Source of the DNA: a virus
DNA: 21,191 nt
Virus record (IMG/VR): IMGVR_UViG_3300020022_000005
Span: 1 to 21,191 of that record
Direction: 5' to 3' (one strand)
In this document: positions 5,260-11,697 of the stretch, one piece after another
Numbering within the stretch: position 1 is the first letter of the stretch
Layout of the letters: every line of letters begins with the position of its first letter
Notes under the pieces: model-generated
Databases searched by the model: none
Told to the model about the DNA's origin: nothing
The model's input: the letters and a program-made list of their open reading frames with translations, nothing else
Position numbers and translations under genes: made by a program

Positions 5260-5673
5260 ATGACCATCGAATCAGCATCGGCGCCGCAGGCGAACTATGA
5301 CGAGTCCGTTGGCACGCGCGTACACATGTTCATGTGGCAGCAGAAGGTCTCGCAAGTCGCGATGGGACAGCTGCTCGGGGTGAATCAGGCGGGCGTCGCC
5401 CGCCGCCTCCGCGGACAAACGTCGTGGTCGGTTGGCGAGCTCATCACCATCGCCGGGAGATTTGAGACCTCTGTGGCGTACTTGATCGGCGAAACTGACG
5501 ATCCCAAGTGCGCCCGGTGGGGCTCGAACCCACGACCCGCGGATTATAAGAGCGCCGGTTCAAAGCCGAACCGCCGCACCTTTCGCGATCGCAAGTTGGG
5601 TCGAAAATCACCCGCCGGGGATCTCGTGCCGATCGATTGGGCACGCTCGACGCGCATCCCGGTGCTCTCGTGA
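5260..5673 (+). CDS. immunity repressor, XRE-type, with attachment core in its 3' end
   Basis: A 137-residue protein from ATG 5260. Residues about 20-80 form a Cro/C1-type helix-turn-helix domain (QQKVSQVAMGQLLGVNQAGV, then a WSVGELITIAGRF helix). From about residue 84 the sequence is the conceptual translation of a tRNA gene read in antisense (CARWGSNPRPADYKSA). The gene therefore carries the phage attachment core at 5509-5550. Residues after about 97 exist only when the phage is not integrated; the tail is basic and ends RIPVLS. In mycobacteriophage BPs, whose repressor is almost the same size, integration removes a degradation-promoting tail and so stabilises the repressor. The layout here implies the same. 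Unlike ssrA-type tags the terminus is not Ala-Ala, so the destabilising signal, if present, differs. Confidence 0.85.
   Translation: MTIESASAPQANYDESVGTRVHMFMWQQKVSQVAMGQLLGVNQAGVARRLRGQTSWSVGELITIAGRFETSVAYLIGETDDPKCARWGSNPRPADYKSAGSKPNRRTFRDRKLGRKSPAGDLVPIDWARSTRIPVLS
5509..5550. other. phage attachment site core (attP), 3' half of a tRNA gene
   Basis: Read on the minus strand this is a CTTATAA anticodon-loop sequence, the 3' strand of an anticodon stem, a variable loop, a perfect T-arm (17 bases, 5517-5533, with GTGGG/CCCAC stem and TTCGAGC loop) and an acceptor 3' strand ending GGGCGCA. The 5' half of the tRNA is absent. Upstream bases would mispair with the two loop-proximal positions of the anticodon stem, so identity with the host gene should end at about 5550. 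The nominal anticodon is TAT, but the loop may be modified phage sequence. This is how tRNA-targeting integrases restore the host tRNA after insertion. Confidence 0.8.
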
Positions 5674-5763
5674 TGACTTCCCGCCCGAAACGTGCTATTG
5701 GCGCCTGGCGCCATTCCGAAGTATCGAGATCCCTATCCGGGGACAAGCGCCGAACCCACGACC
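5525..5763. repeat. repeats flanking the attachment core
   Basis: CGAACCCACGACC occurs at 5525-5537 (inside the tRNA T-arm) and again, direct, at 5751-5763. CGAACCGCCGCAC (5567-5579) has a perfect inverted partner at 5776-5788. CGGTTC and GAACCG form a small hairpin at 5556-5573. All lie between the core and the integrase start, where integrase arm-type sites are expected. The 5751 copy may be a decayed second tRNA fragment. Confidence 0.5.
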
Positions 5764-5829
5764 TTTCAAGTGGAAGTGCGGCGGTTCGCCCCTGTCGGCG
5801 GCACCTGGTACGGCGATAGGTTCCGGAGC

Positions 5830-6693
5830 ATGGATTGGAACAGCGCCCTGACGATCTACGAGGTCCTCGCCGCCTCATTCGGCCACCGACCGCGCACGAT
5901 CGGCAACCGCGTGGAGTGCATGCGACGCATCGCACGGCTGACCGGAGCGAGCGTCGAGGCGATCACGCGACATGACCTCCAGATTGTGCTCGGCCGCGGC
6001 ATCGCCGTCTCTTCGATGCAGCGCGAACGCTCCGACATGCAGGCATTCTTCCGAGTGATGCTCCAGGAAGGCATACGCGCCGACGACCCCTCCGCGGGGC
6101 TGCCGGGGTACCGGGTCGAGAAGGGTACGCCGCGGCCGTTCACCATGGAACAAATCGAGCTCATGCTCGGCACCGGCGCGTATCGACGTACCCGGGTGAT
6201 GATTATGCTCGCCTACCTGCACGGATTGCGTGCGCATGAGGTGGCCAAGGTGCACGGCTCCAACTTCGACCTCACCAGCGGCGAACTCCGGATCGTGGGC
6301 AAAGGCGGCAAAGAGCGGCGTCAGCCGATTCATCCCAGGCTGCTCGAGGAGATCCCGAGCATGCCGGCCGATGATTGGTGGTTTCCGGCGCGACGCGGCG
6401 CGCCCGGGCACATTCACTGGCGCAGCGTCTCCGATCTGATGACACAGGCGAAACGGCGCGCCGGCATCCGCGATCCGAAACTCACCGGCCATTCGCTGCG
6501 CCACTCGTTCGGCACTCAACTGGTCTGGTCTGGCGCTGACCTGCGCACTGCGCAGGTCCTGCTCGGTCATGCATCGCTGGCCACGACCCAGATCTACACG
6601 CTCGTCGCCGAGGGGCAGAAGATGGCGGCGATCGCTGCTCTGCCGGTGCCCGCGATACCGCTCAAGTCCGGTCGGCAACGTCGCGCGGCCTGA
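5830..6693 (+). CDS. int: tyrosine-family integrase
   Basis: A 287-residue protein from ATG 5830 (MDWNSALTIYEVLAASFGHR). The frame is open to GTG 5692, but the upstream part translates tRNA-like and repeat DNA. The N-terminal SAM-like core-binding domain covers about residues 5-90. The catalytic domain shows R134 (HGLRAHE), K158 (GKGGKERR), H221 and R224 (GHSLRHS), H247 (LLGHAS) and nucleophile Y256 (QIYTLV). All the usual catalytic residues are present, so it should be active. There is no N-terminal arm-binding extension of the large type. It follows the repressor on the same strand with the attachment core between them. The C-terminus ends RQRRAA; a terminal Ala-Ala recalls the ssrA-like tag reported on the BPs integrase, but the match is short. 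The gene converges with and overlaps a small minus-strand gene by 32 bases. Confidence 0.93.
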   Translation: MDWNSALTIYEVLAASFGHRPRTIGNRVECMRRIARLTGASVEAITRHDLQIVLGRGIAVSSMQRERSDMQAFFRVMLQEGIRADDPSAGLPGYRVEKGTPRPFTMEQIELMLGTGAYRRTRVMIMLAYLHGLRAHEVAKVHGSNFDLTSGELRIVGKGGKERRQPIHPRLLEEIPSMPADDWWFPARRGAPGHIHWRSVSDLMTQAKRRAGIRDPKLTGHSLRHSFGTQLVWSGADLRTAQVLLGHASLATTQIYTLVAEGQKMAAIAALPVPAIPLKSGRQRRAA

Positions 6694-6844
6694 GCTCGAC
6701 GACGTCGGCATCTTGCGCTGCGCGCCATCTGGCCATGCCCTCGTCGACGCGCGCTTGTTCTTCTGGTGTGAGCTCGAGCTCGTCGGGTGTTTGGCTGTCG
6801 AACTCCGACCGGCCGGGCGCGGGACAGTCCCGGGACTGTCTCAT
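6662..6844 (-). CDS. 60-residue acidic protein at end of the late operon
   Basis: The ATG at 6844 overlaps the stop of the DUF4429-like gene in ATGA. The protein starts MRQSRDCPAPGRSEFDSQTP, where the first residues are encoded by the palindrome 6823-6840. A helical part follows (ELTPEEQARVDEGMARWRAA). It then ends with a basic tail. The first 12 or so residues may not be essential. It ends 32 bases inside the 3' end of the integrase gene on the other strand. Unknown function; possibly a small regulator or assembly helper of the late operon. Confidence 0.55.
   Translation of the reverse strand: MRQSRDCPAPGRSEFDSQTPDELELTPEEQARVDEGMARWRAAQDADVVELRPRDVADRT
6823..6840. repeat. perfect 18-bp palindrome GACAGTCCCGGGACTGTC
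   Basis: It is fully self-complementary with no spacer and lies directly at the start codon (6844) of the 60-residue gene. It is built from the same GGGACTGTC word as the tandem repeats at 1991-2035 and the inverted repeat at 7310-7338. Confidence 0.75.
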
Positions 6845-7293
6845 CGTGCAGGGCCGGAGTCGTCGGGCCGCTGCGCCCCGGCTTGCTTGATCGCCGCCTC
6901 ACGGGCCGCCGCGTATTCGGCTCGCACCTGGATCGAGAGCGTTCGCTTGCGCTCCTCGTCCGCCGGATCCACCTTCGACGCGAGCTCCTCATGGAGCGCC
7001 CCGAACGCAGCCTGATCTTTTCTGCGCCAATGGATGACCAGACCGTTGTCGGGAACAAAGTCGAACATGCCTCGCCCCAGCGCCGCGTAGGCGTCCGCCG
7101 GGCGGATCGTCGTGAACTTCAGCTGCCCATTCACGAACGGGTTCGCCCGCCGGTAACCGAGCGTGATGATGTCCTCGACCGGGAAGGCAACCGCATCCGT
7201 TTTCCAGATCTTCGCCTGCACCTTGCCCGCGATCAGACGCACCACGACACCGTCGTACTCGATCGAGGCGCCGTATCCATTCAGAATGTCCAT
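6841..7293 (-). CDS. DUF4429-like protein
   Basis: A 150-residue protein from ATG 7293 (MDILNGYGASIEYDGVVVRL). The N-terminal half has the pattern of DUF4429 domains: a short G-x-x-x-x-x-Y-D-G strand, a Lys-rich hairpin ending in FPVEDIITLGYRRANPFVNG, then GQLKFTTIRP, a PH-like beta fold. The C-terminal half is a charged helix (DPADEERKRTLSIQVRAEY) resembling the short helical tails found with this domain. Related proteins are frequent in actinobacteria and their phages; no enzyme role is established. It sits just after the holin in the late operon, so a structural or lysis-linked role is possible but unproved. Confidence 0.7.
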   Translation of the reverse strand: MDILNGYGASIEYDGVVVRLIAGKVQAKIWKTDAVAFPVEDIITLGYRRANPFVNGQLKFTTIRPADAYAALGRGMFDFVPDNGLVIHWRRKDQAAFGALHEELASKVDPADEERKRTLSIQVRAEYAAAREAAIKQAGAQRPDDSGPAR

Positions 7294-7309
7294 ACGACCA
7301 GGGTGGCAC

Positions 7310-7338
7310 GTCGCGGGACAGGGGGACAGTCCCGCGAC
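7310..7338. repeat. inverted repeat GTCGCGGGAC / GTCCCGCGAC between holin and DUF4429 gene
   Basis: Perfect 10-base arms at 7310-7319 and 7329-7338 with a nine-base spacer that itself contains GGGGGACA. It lies in the 50-base gap between two leftward genes. It could be an RNA hairpin (no T-run) or a protein-binding site. It shares its sequence with repeats at 1991-2035 and 6823-6840. Confidence 0.75.
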
Positions 7339-7343
7339 ATGTC

Positions 7344-7580
7344 TCACGTGTCGCGGTCGCTGTGTTGTTCGATTGTTTGGCCGATGCGGATGCCGAGGAC
7401 GGCGACGACGCCGCCGGCTAGCACCTCACCGATGCCCAGCAGCAGGCGTAGGAAGTCGAGGTCGGCTGTGTGCTGGGTGAGCATGGTGATCACGAGTGCT
7501 ACAGCCCATCCGAGCCCTACCGCCGCAGTGAGGGTGACGACTGCGATGCCGGTCCAGTCAGGGTGCGACCTCGTCCTCAT
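7344..7580 (-). CDS. holin with two membrane spans
   Basis: A 78-residue protein from ATG 7580, chosen for the near-perfect ribosome site AGGAGGTG seven bases upstream. A short basic start (MRTRSHPDW) leads to span one at about residues 10-34 (GIAVVTLTAAVGLGWAVALV). After a polar loop (TQHTADLD) comes span two at about 43-67 (LLLGIGEVLAGGVVAVLGIR), then a charged tail (EQHSDRDT). Size, two-span topology, charged tail and position right after the endolysin gene fit a class II holin that forms the membrane lesion for endolysin release. The start overlaps the preceding small acidic gene by 23 bases. Confidence 0.78.
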   Translation of the reverse strand: MRTRSHPDWTGIAVVTLTAAVGLGWAVALVITMLTQHTADLDFLRLLLGIGEVLAGGVVAVLGIRIGQTIEQHSDRDT

Positions 7581-7689
7581 ACGCTTCCACCTCCTCTTGA
7601 TCGGTGAGCGCCGGTGCGCCATCGCTCTGGTCGTCGTCGAAATCACCGATCGGTTCGTCACCGGCGTCGGGGTGCGCGTCGGTGATCAT
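7558..7689 (-). CDS. 43-residue acidic protein between endolysin and holin
   Basis: The ATG at 7689 shares a base with the TGA of the endolysin gene (TGATG). The protein (MITDAHPDAGDEPIGDFDDD, ending EEVEAYEDEVAP) is about one-third Asp plus Glu and is probably disordered. It overlaps the holin start by 23 bases and contains the holin ribosome site. It may be a short regulatory or coupling ORF, or a small antiholin-like factor, though it has no membrane span. The existence of the frame is clear but its function is not. Confidence 0.5.
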   Translation of the reverse strand: MITDAHPDAGDEPIGDFDDDQSDGAPALTDQEEVEAYEDEVAP

Positions 7690-8582
7690 CACGACACCTG
7701 CGCCGTATCGGTCGCCGCGTTCGGTGCCGGGGTCGTGTTCTGCGCCGCCACCCTGGCCCACGACCACACTCCACCGGCACGCCGGGTGCCGGTGGAGGGG
7801 TCCAAAACGTGGCCGGTGGCAACATCGACAACCTCCCGAGGGATGCCGAACGAATCGAGCTGAGCTAGAAAGTTCGGCGCGTCCAGCCCGATCCAGTTGT
7901 GCGCACCGGCGGGGGTGATGATGTCGCGGGTCAGGTCGGCCGGACCGCGAGGCGGATTACGGGTCGCCTGACCGCCGATCGGCGTGTTGGTGGAGAGGTG
8001 GGAGATGAATCCGGGACCGATCACCAGCAGGTGTCGGTTGTCGAGAAAGATCGGATAGGGCATGTCGGTTTCCTCTTCCTGTACAGGTGACGGTGTGCTG
8101 CCGCCGGCGACGAGCCGGACGGCGCGGGCGACGATGTCATCCATCGACAGCCCGCCGGGGCACCGGGTCGCCCGGATCTGCCGGTCTCCGACGATCCGGG
8201 TGCGATTCATCGGCACGCCTCGGCGGCGGTGGATATCGGCGACCAGCTCGGCCGACGCGTTATGCGCGGCCGCGGACACCGGCCACGGCTCGCCGACCCG
8301 CTCGTTGATATGGCATATCGTTATCGCCCTCGAATCCCAGGCCGCATTGCCGACCGACCAGGACCGGTTTTGCTCGGGGACGATGCCGACGATCTGTCCC
8401 GCGTTGCCGATGATGTAGTTGTAGGAGACCTGCCGGGTCGCGTTGCCGATCATCGCCAGGATCGCCTCGAGATTCGCCGACGCGGCGTGATGCAGGATGA
8501 TCGAGTCGATGCGTGCGCCGGCGTTACGTGGCCCCTGGTTGCGGGTGTGGATGGTGCGAGTGGTGAGGGGTGAGAACGTCAT
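7689..8582 (-). CDS. lysA: endolysin, N-acetylmuramoyl-L-alanine amidase type
   Basis: A 297-residue protein. Residues about 20-165 form an Amidase_2/PGRP-type domain: IDSIILHHAAS carries the first zinc histidine, SYNYIIGNAGQIVGIVPE is the typical central strand pair, NAAWDSRAITICHIN follows, and IVGDRQIRATRCPGG carries the zinc cysteine. The family norm at the fourth position of that last motif is His (GHR); here it is Asp. A Ser/Pro/Glu linker near 170-185 leads to a C-terminal part of about 110 residues (MPYPIFLDNRHLLVIGPGFI onward) that I do not recognise and that probably binds the cell wall. It cleaves the amide between MurNAc and L-Ala. It starts in an ATGA overlap with the upstream tail gene and is followed by the holin. 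Confidence 0.87.
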   Translation of the reverse strand: MTFSPLTTRTIHTRNQGPRNAGARIDSIILHHAASANLEAILAMIGNATRQVSYNYIIGNAGQIVGIVPEQNRSWSVGNAAWDSRAITICHINERVGEPWPVSAAAHNASAELVADIHRRRGVPMNRTRIVGDRQIRATRCPGGLSMDDIVARAVRLVAGGSTPSPVQEEETDMPYPIFLDNRHLLVIGPGFISHLSTNTPIGGQATRNPPRGPADLTRDIITPAGAHNWIGLDAPNFLAQLDSFGIPREVVDVATGHVLDPSTGTRRAGGVWSWARVAAQNTTPAPNAATDTAQVS

Positions 8583-9130
8583 GACTCCTCCGCCTCCTCC
8601 TCCGGGACCTGGCCCGGCAGCGGCATGGGATCGGCACCCTCCGCTGCGGACGGGTTGACGGCGATCGCGAACCAGCGCAACGTTCCGGGGGCGTCAGCGA
8701 CACCGGACCAGTTTCCGGAGCGGAGGTTGCATCCTGCCGCCGAAATGGCGTTCACGCTCATCACGAACCGGTACCCAACGGAGGAGGCGAAAACGAGCGG
8801 CGATGTGGCGAACCGGCCGGCCGGGAACTGGATCGCGGTGTCGCTGAATCCGCCCGGCGCGACCACGGTGCCGGAGGTCGCAGACCCGGCGGCCATGACC
8901 GGGATCGCTTCAGCTAGCGCGCGGATCGCGTCGGCGCCTTCGGCAACCGGGTCGAGCGGGTAAGGGTAGGGGAGCCCGCCGGCGGTGACCCCGCCGCGTT
9001 GCAGCTGCGTATACCGGGCGTGCAACTTTTCGGTGAGCTCGACGAGCTGCTGCGGGTCCGGGTTATCGGCGCCGGCGAGCTGCACCAGTTGCCGGCGAAG
9101 GTTGACCCAATCCGGGTCAGGCGTACTCAT
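8579..9130 (-). CDS. minor tail protein with lectin-like C-terminal domain
   Basis: A 183-residue protein from ATG 9130 (MSTPDPDWVNLRRQLVQLAG), which overlaps the previous stop in ATGA. A helical N-terminus (LVELTEKLHARYTQLQRGG) and a Pro/Tyr-rich hinge (GLPYPYPLDP) precede a beta-rich domain: DTAIQFPAGRFATSPLVFAS, then YRFVMSVNAISAAGCNLRSG and TLRWFAIAVNP. This spacing of strands resembles H-type lectin domains (a ligand-binding fold), which occur in tail tips of actinophages. A Glu-rich tail ends the protein. Position after the large minor tail protein and before the endolysin suggests a tail-tip or receptor-binding component. The fold call is by pattern only. Confidence 0.65.
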   Translation of the reverse strand: MSTPDPDWVNLRRQLVQLAGADNPDPQQLVELTEKLHARYTQLQRGGVTAGGLPYPYPLDPVAEGADAIRALAEAIPVMAAGSATSGTVVAPGGFSDTAIQFPAGRFATSPLVFASSVGYRFVMSVNAISAAGCNLRSGNWSGVADAPGTLRWFAIAVNPSAAEGADPMPLPGQVPEEEAEES

Positions 9131-11697
9131 GAGGTCTCTCCTGTCGGTGGGGGCGTGTAGGCGACGCCGGTGAGGTCGAGCCATGAAATGCCCGGGTCGA
9201 AATCGAGCCAACTCCACGTCGGGTTGAGGTCAGCCCACGGCACCGAGCCGCCTTGCGCGGTCGCCTGCGACGCGGTCAGTGCCAGAGTCCATGCCCCGTC
9301 ATCGAAGGTGTAATCGCCGCCCTCGAGGTACACCGGGACCAGAGAGCCGGCGGGCGTCCATTCGGGCATATCGGTCAGCCGTAACGGCAAACCGATCCGG
9401 GTCGTCCCATCCAGAAGATGCAGCAGCATTGCGATAGTGGTCTGGTCGATTTGTTCCAGAGAGTCGCTGTCGTCGATCGTGAAACCGTTCGACCGCCATC
9501 CGATCAGCGAGGTCCGGGCGAGAATACGATCGGCGACGTGTCGGGCGTCCGCCTCCGCTTGCAGCATCGTCGACACCCCGATCCGGCGGTAGCCGTAAGC
9601 CTCTTCGAGGGCGGTGTCGATCAGGGTGTAGGTGCGTTCGGTGGTTTCGATCCGGCCCTCATCGTTGACACCCTGTTCTAGCCACGTCACAGCGACCCGC
9701 GAGGAAATATCCGATACCGACTGCTGCCATTGCACCGGGTCGCGGAGCACGTCGCAGGCGGCGATGGTCTGCGCATCCCGGCCTACCTCCGACGCGATGA
9801 TCTGCACCAGGCCGGCCTCGTCGACGGCGAGGGTAAACAGAGCGGCCCGGTTCGAGGGATCTTCCACCCGTAGATACGGGCCGGTGGTCTGGTGCACAGC
9901 CGCCCACAACACGGCATCCACCGATTGGGCGAGGTCTTGCAGCAGACCGGCGACCGGCTGGTTGTCGACGTCCTGATACGAAATGAGAGTGCCGGCGATA
10001 CTGTCGTCGATCTGCGCCTCCACGTCGAAGCCGGACAGCTCGACAATACGATCGAAACGGGACTCGAGCGCCTCCACTTGCCACGGTTCATCGCCGATGT
10101 TGATGTTCGCCAGATCCGCGGTGAAGTCTTGCGCGGTGACGTGAATGCGGGTGCCACCGAAGCCGCCTTCGGGGCGCGAGAAACCGTCATCCCAGCTCGC
10201 GGACAGATCCGTGATGCGGCCGGTGAACACTGACACGGTGCGAGGGGTGCCCTCCGCGGGGGCGAGGACGAGAAGGTCATCGATGAGAGTGATTTCGTAG
10301 TCCAGCCACGACCCGGGCGTATCCAGCCACGACCCGGGCAGATCCAGCCATGCGCGGAGGGAGTCGACGGTGATTTGCACGCCTACCCAATGCCCGAAGA
10401 CTTGCGGGGTCACGGTCAGCTGGAGCTGCTGCCAATCGCCGGATGCTGTCACGCGGAGCTGCTGCGCGCCGAAGACGTGGACACCGGTCGGGCGGGAGAA
10501 GTAGACCGGCCCGATCGTGATCGTGGCGCCGGCCGGTGCCTGCACGGTGGCACCGACAATCCACTCTTGACCCGGCGAGGTGGCCGGTATCTCATCCCAC
10601 GCGTTCGGGAGCTCGGAGAAGTCCGCCGGGGCGAAAGCCACCGACGCCGGACGGGACGCATCCACCGGGAGCATGAGCACGTGCCGGAAAGGGTTCGACG
10701 TCGCCGTCGACGGCGACGCCTGCGGGACACCGGTCCACTGAAACGACCATTCCGCGGTGTCGGGGGTGTCACCGTTAAAGAACACCTCCGGCAACGGTTC
10801 GCCGATGGCGATCTGGGGTTCGGTGAACTCGACCCACTCGCCGGGAAACCAGACGTTCGTCGGCCGGTCCTCCGTGTTCGGTTGCCCGACCGAGGAGGTG
10901 ATCTGGACCCGGACGAACGCCGCCCCGGCCGGTGCGGTGACCGCCGGTGGCGTCCACGTCACCCAACTCTCCACCTCATCCAGCGGCCCCGCCGGAACCC
11001 CCGTCACTACCGTGTTGGTCCCGATCTGCACCCCGGATGAGTCGAAGAATCCCCAGGACGACGACCAGGTGCGGCGCCGATCCGAACGGACTTTCAGGCG
11101 CGCCGTGATCACATCCCCGGGGTGGCATGGTGCCGCCAACGGGTCCGCTGCCCCCGGCCCCTGCGGGGCGGTCAGAAACACCGCCAACGCATTGTTGAAC
11201 GTCGACGGGTTCGGCCCCAGGTAGTCCAACCTCCGCACCCCGGCGGTGATCGTGTTCGCCCAGAACGCGGGGCTGGAGGAATTATAGGCGACCGACATGT
11301 TCGCCCCGACCGCCCAGTTCGTCACCGTCGCCGCCTCCACCCCGACGACAGCAGCATCCGCGTTTCCGGTGAACGACGGCGGCATCGATCCGATCGGGGT
11401 GTTCTCGAAACCGGGATCAGGCATCATCGGCGGGTCCGGATCGGGGTAGGTCATGCCGGTCGCGTTGACCTCGATCCGGCGACCGGTGCGTAGTTTCGTC
11501 AGATACCCGGGACCGCCGGGCAAATCCATCACCTCGAATTCACAGGTCGACGGTTCGGGTTGGTCGACGGTGGTTTCGCGGCCCCACGCCACTTTCAGGC
11601 CGGACAACGCTGTCGGGGCGAGGACGTCGTCGCCGGCCGAGCCGTCGGCGAAGCGCTGACCATCCAATAGCAGCTCGCAGGTGATCCCGGTCGACAT
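9127..11697 (-). CDS. large minor tail / baseplate protein
   Basis: An 856-residue protein. It starts at ATG 11697, sharing one base with the tape measure stop. The first ~90 residues (CELLLDGQRFADGSAGDDVL, then VDQPEPSTCEFEVMDL) resemble the N-terminal part of actinophage distal tail proteins. Two beta-sandwich, carbohydrate-module-like regions follow at about 95-290 and 330-470; the first includes ITARLKVRSDRRRTWSSSWG and FVRVQITSS. A short Trp-Leu-Asp repeat sits near residues 452-467. From about 480 to the end the protein resembles phage tail hub proteins (VFTGRITDLSASWDDGF and HVTAQDFTADLANI). It most likely forms the tail tip together with the protein encoded after it. A second WLD-rich stretch closes the C-terminus. 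Confidence 0.78.
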   Translation of the reverse strand: MSTGITCELLLDGQRFADGSAGDDVLAPTALSGLKVAWGRETTVDQPEPSTCEFEVMDLPGGPGYLTKLRTGRRIEVNATGMTYPDPDPPMMPDPGFENTPIGSMPPSFTGNADAAVVGVEAATVTNWAVGANMSVAYNSSSPAFWANTITAGVRRLDYLGPNPSTFNNALAVFLTAPQGPGAADPLAAPCHPGDVITARLKVRSDRRRTWSSSWGFFDSSGVQIGTNTVVTGVPAGPLDEVESWVTWTPPAVTAPAGAAFVRVQITSSVGQPNTEDRPTNVWFPGEWVEFTEPQIAIGEPLPEVFFNGDTPDTAEWSFQWTGVPQASPSTATSNPFRHVLMLPVDASRPASVAFAPADFSELPNAWDEIPATSPGQEWIVGATVQAPAGATITIGPVYFSRPTGVHVFGAQQLRVTASGDWQQLQLTVTPQVFGHWVGVQITVDSLRAWLDLPGSWLDTPGSWLDYEITLIDDLLVLAPAEGTPRTVSVFTGRITDLSASWDDGFSRPEGGFGGTRIHVTAQDFTADLANINIGDEPWQVEALESRFDRIVELSGFDVEAQIDDSIAGTLISYQDVDNQPVAGLLQDLAQSVDAVLWAAVHQTTGPYLRVEDPSNRAALFTLAVDEAGLVQIIASEVGRDAQTIAACDVLRDPVQWQQSVSDISSRVAVTWLEQGVNDEGRIETTERTYTLIDTALEEAYGYRRIGVSTMLQAEADARHVADRILARTSLIGWRSNGFTIDDSDSLEQIDQTTIAMLLHLLDGTTRIGLPLRLTDMPEWTPAGSLVPVYLEGGDYTFDDGAWTLALTASQATAQGGSVPWADLNPTWSWLDFDPGISWLDLTGVAYTPPPTGETS
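10301..10339. repeat. 21-bp tandem repeat in minor tail gene
   Basis: TCCAGCCACGACCCGGGC occurs at 10301-10318 and 10322-10339, with a partial third copy from 10343. On the minus strand it encodes repeats of Ser-Trp-Leu-Asp-Thr/Leu-Pro-Gly. The period is 21 bp, so copy-number change keeps the frame. Confidence 0.8.

Noticed and set aside
5509-5580. An intact tRNA gene on the minus strand.
   Set aside because: The T-arm and acceptor 3' strand are present, but the 5' half is absent and the anticodon stem cannot close; it is a tRNA-derived attachment core.
5444-5935. 163-codon minus-strand ORF across the attachment region.
   Set aside because: Arg/Cys/Ser-rich shadow of the repressor 3' end, the core and the integrase start.
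7310-7338. Intrinsic terminator after the holin gene.
   Set aside because: The hairpin is strong but no T-run follows on the minus strand, and the next gene belongs to the same operon.
6787-7863. 358-codon plus-strand ORF over the lysis genes.
   Set aside because: Antisense to DUF4429-like, holin and endolysin genes, each with its own start and family features.
10375-11040. 221-codon plus-strand ORF.
   Set aside because: Arg-rich shadow of the minor tail gene with no natural protein features.
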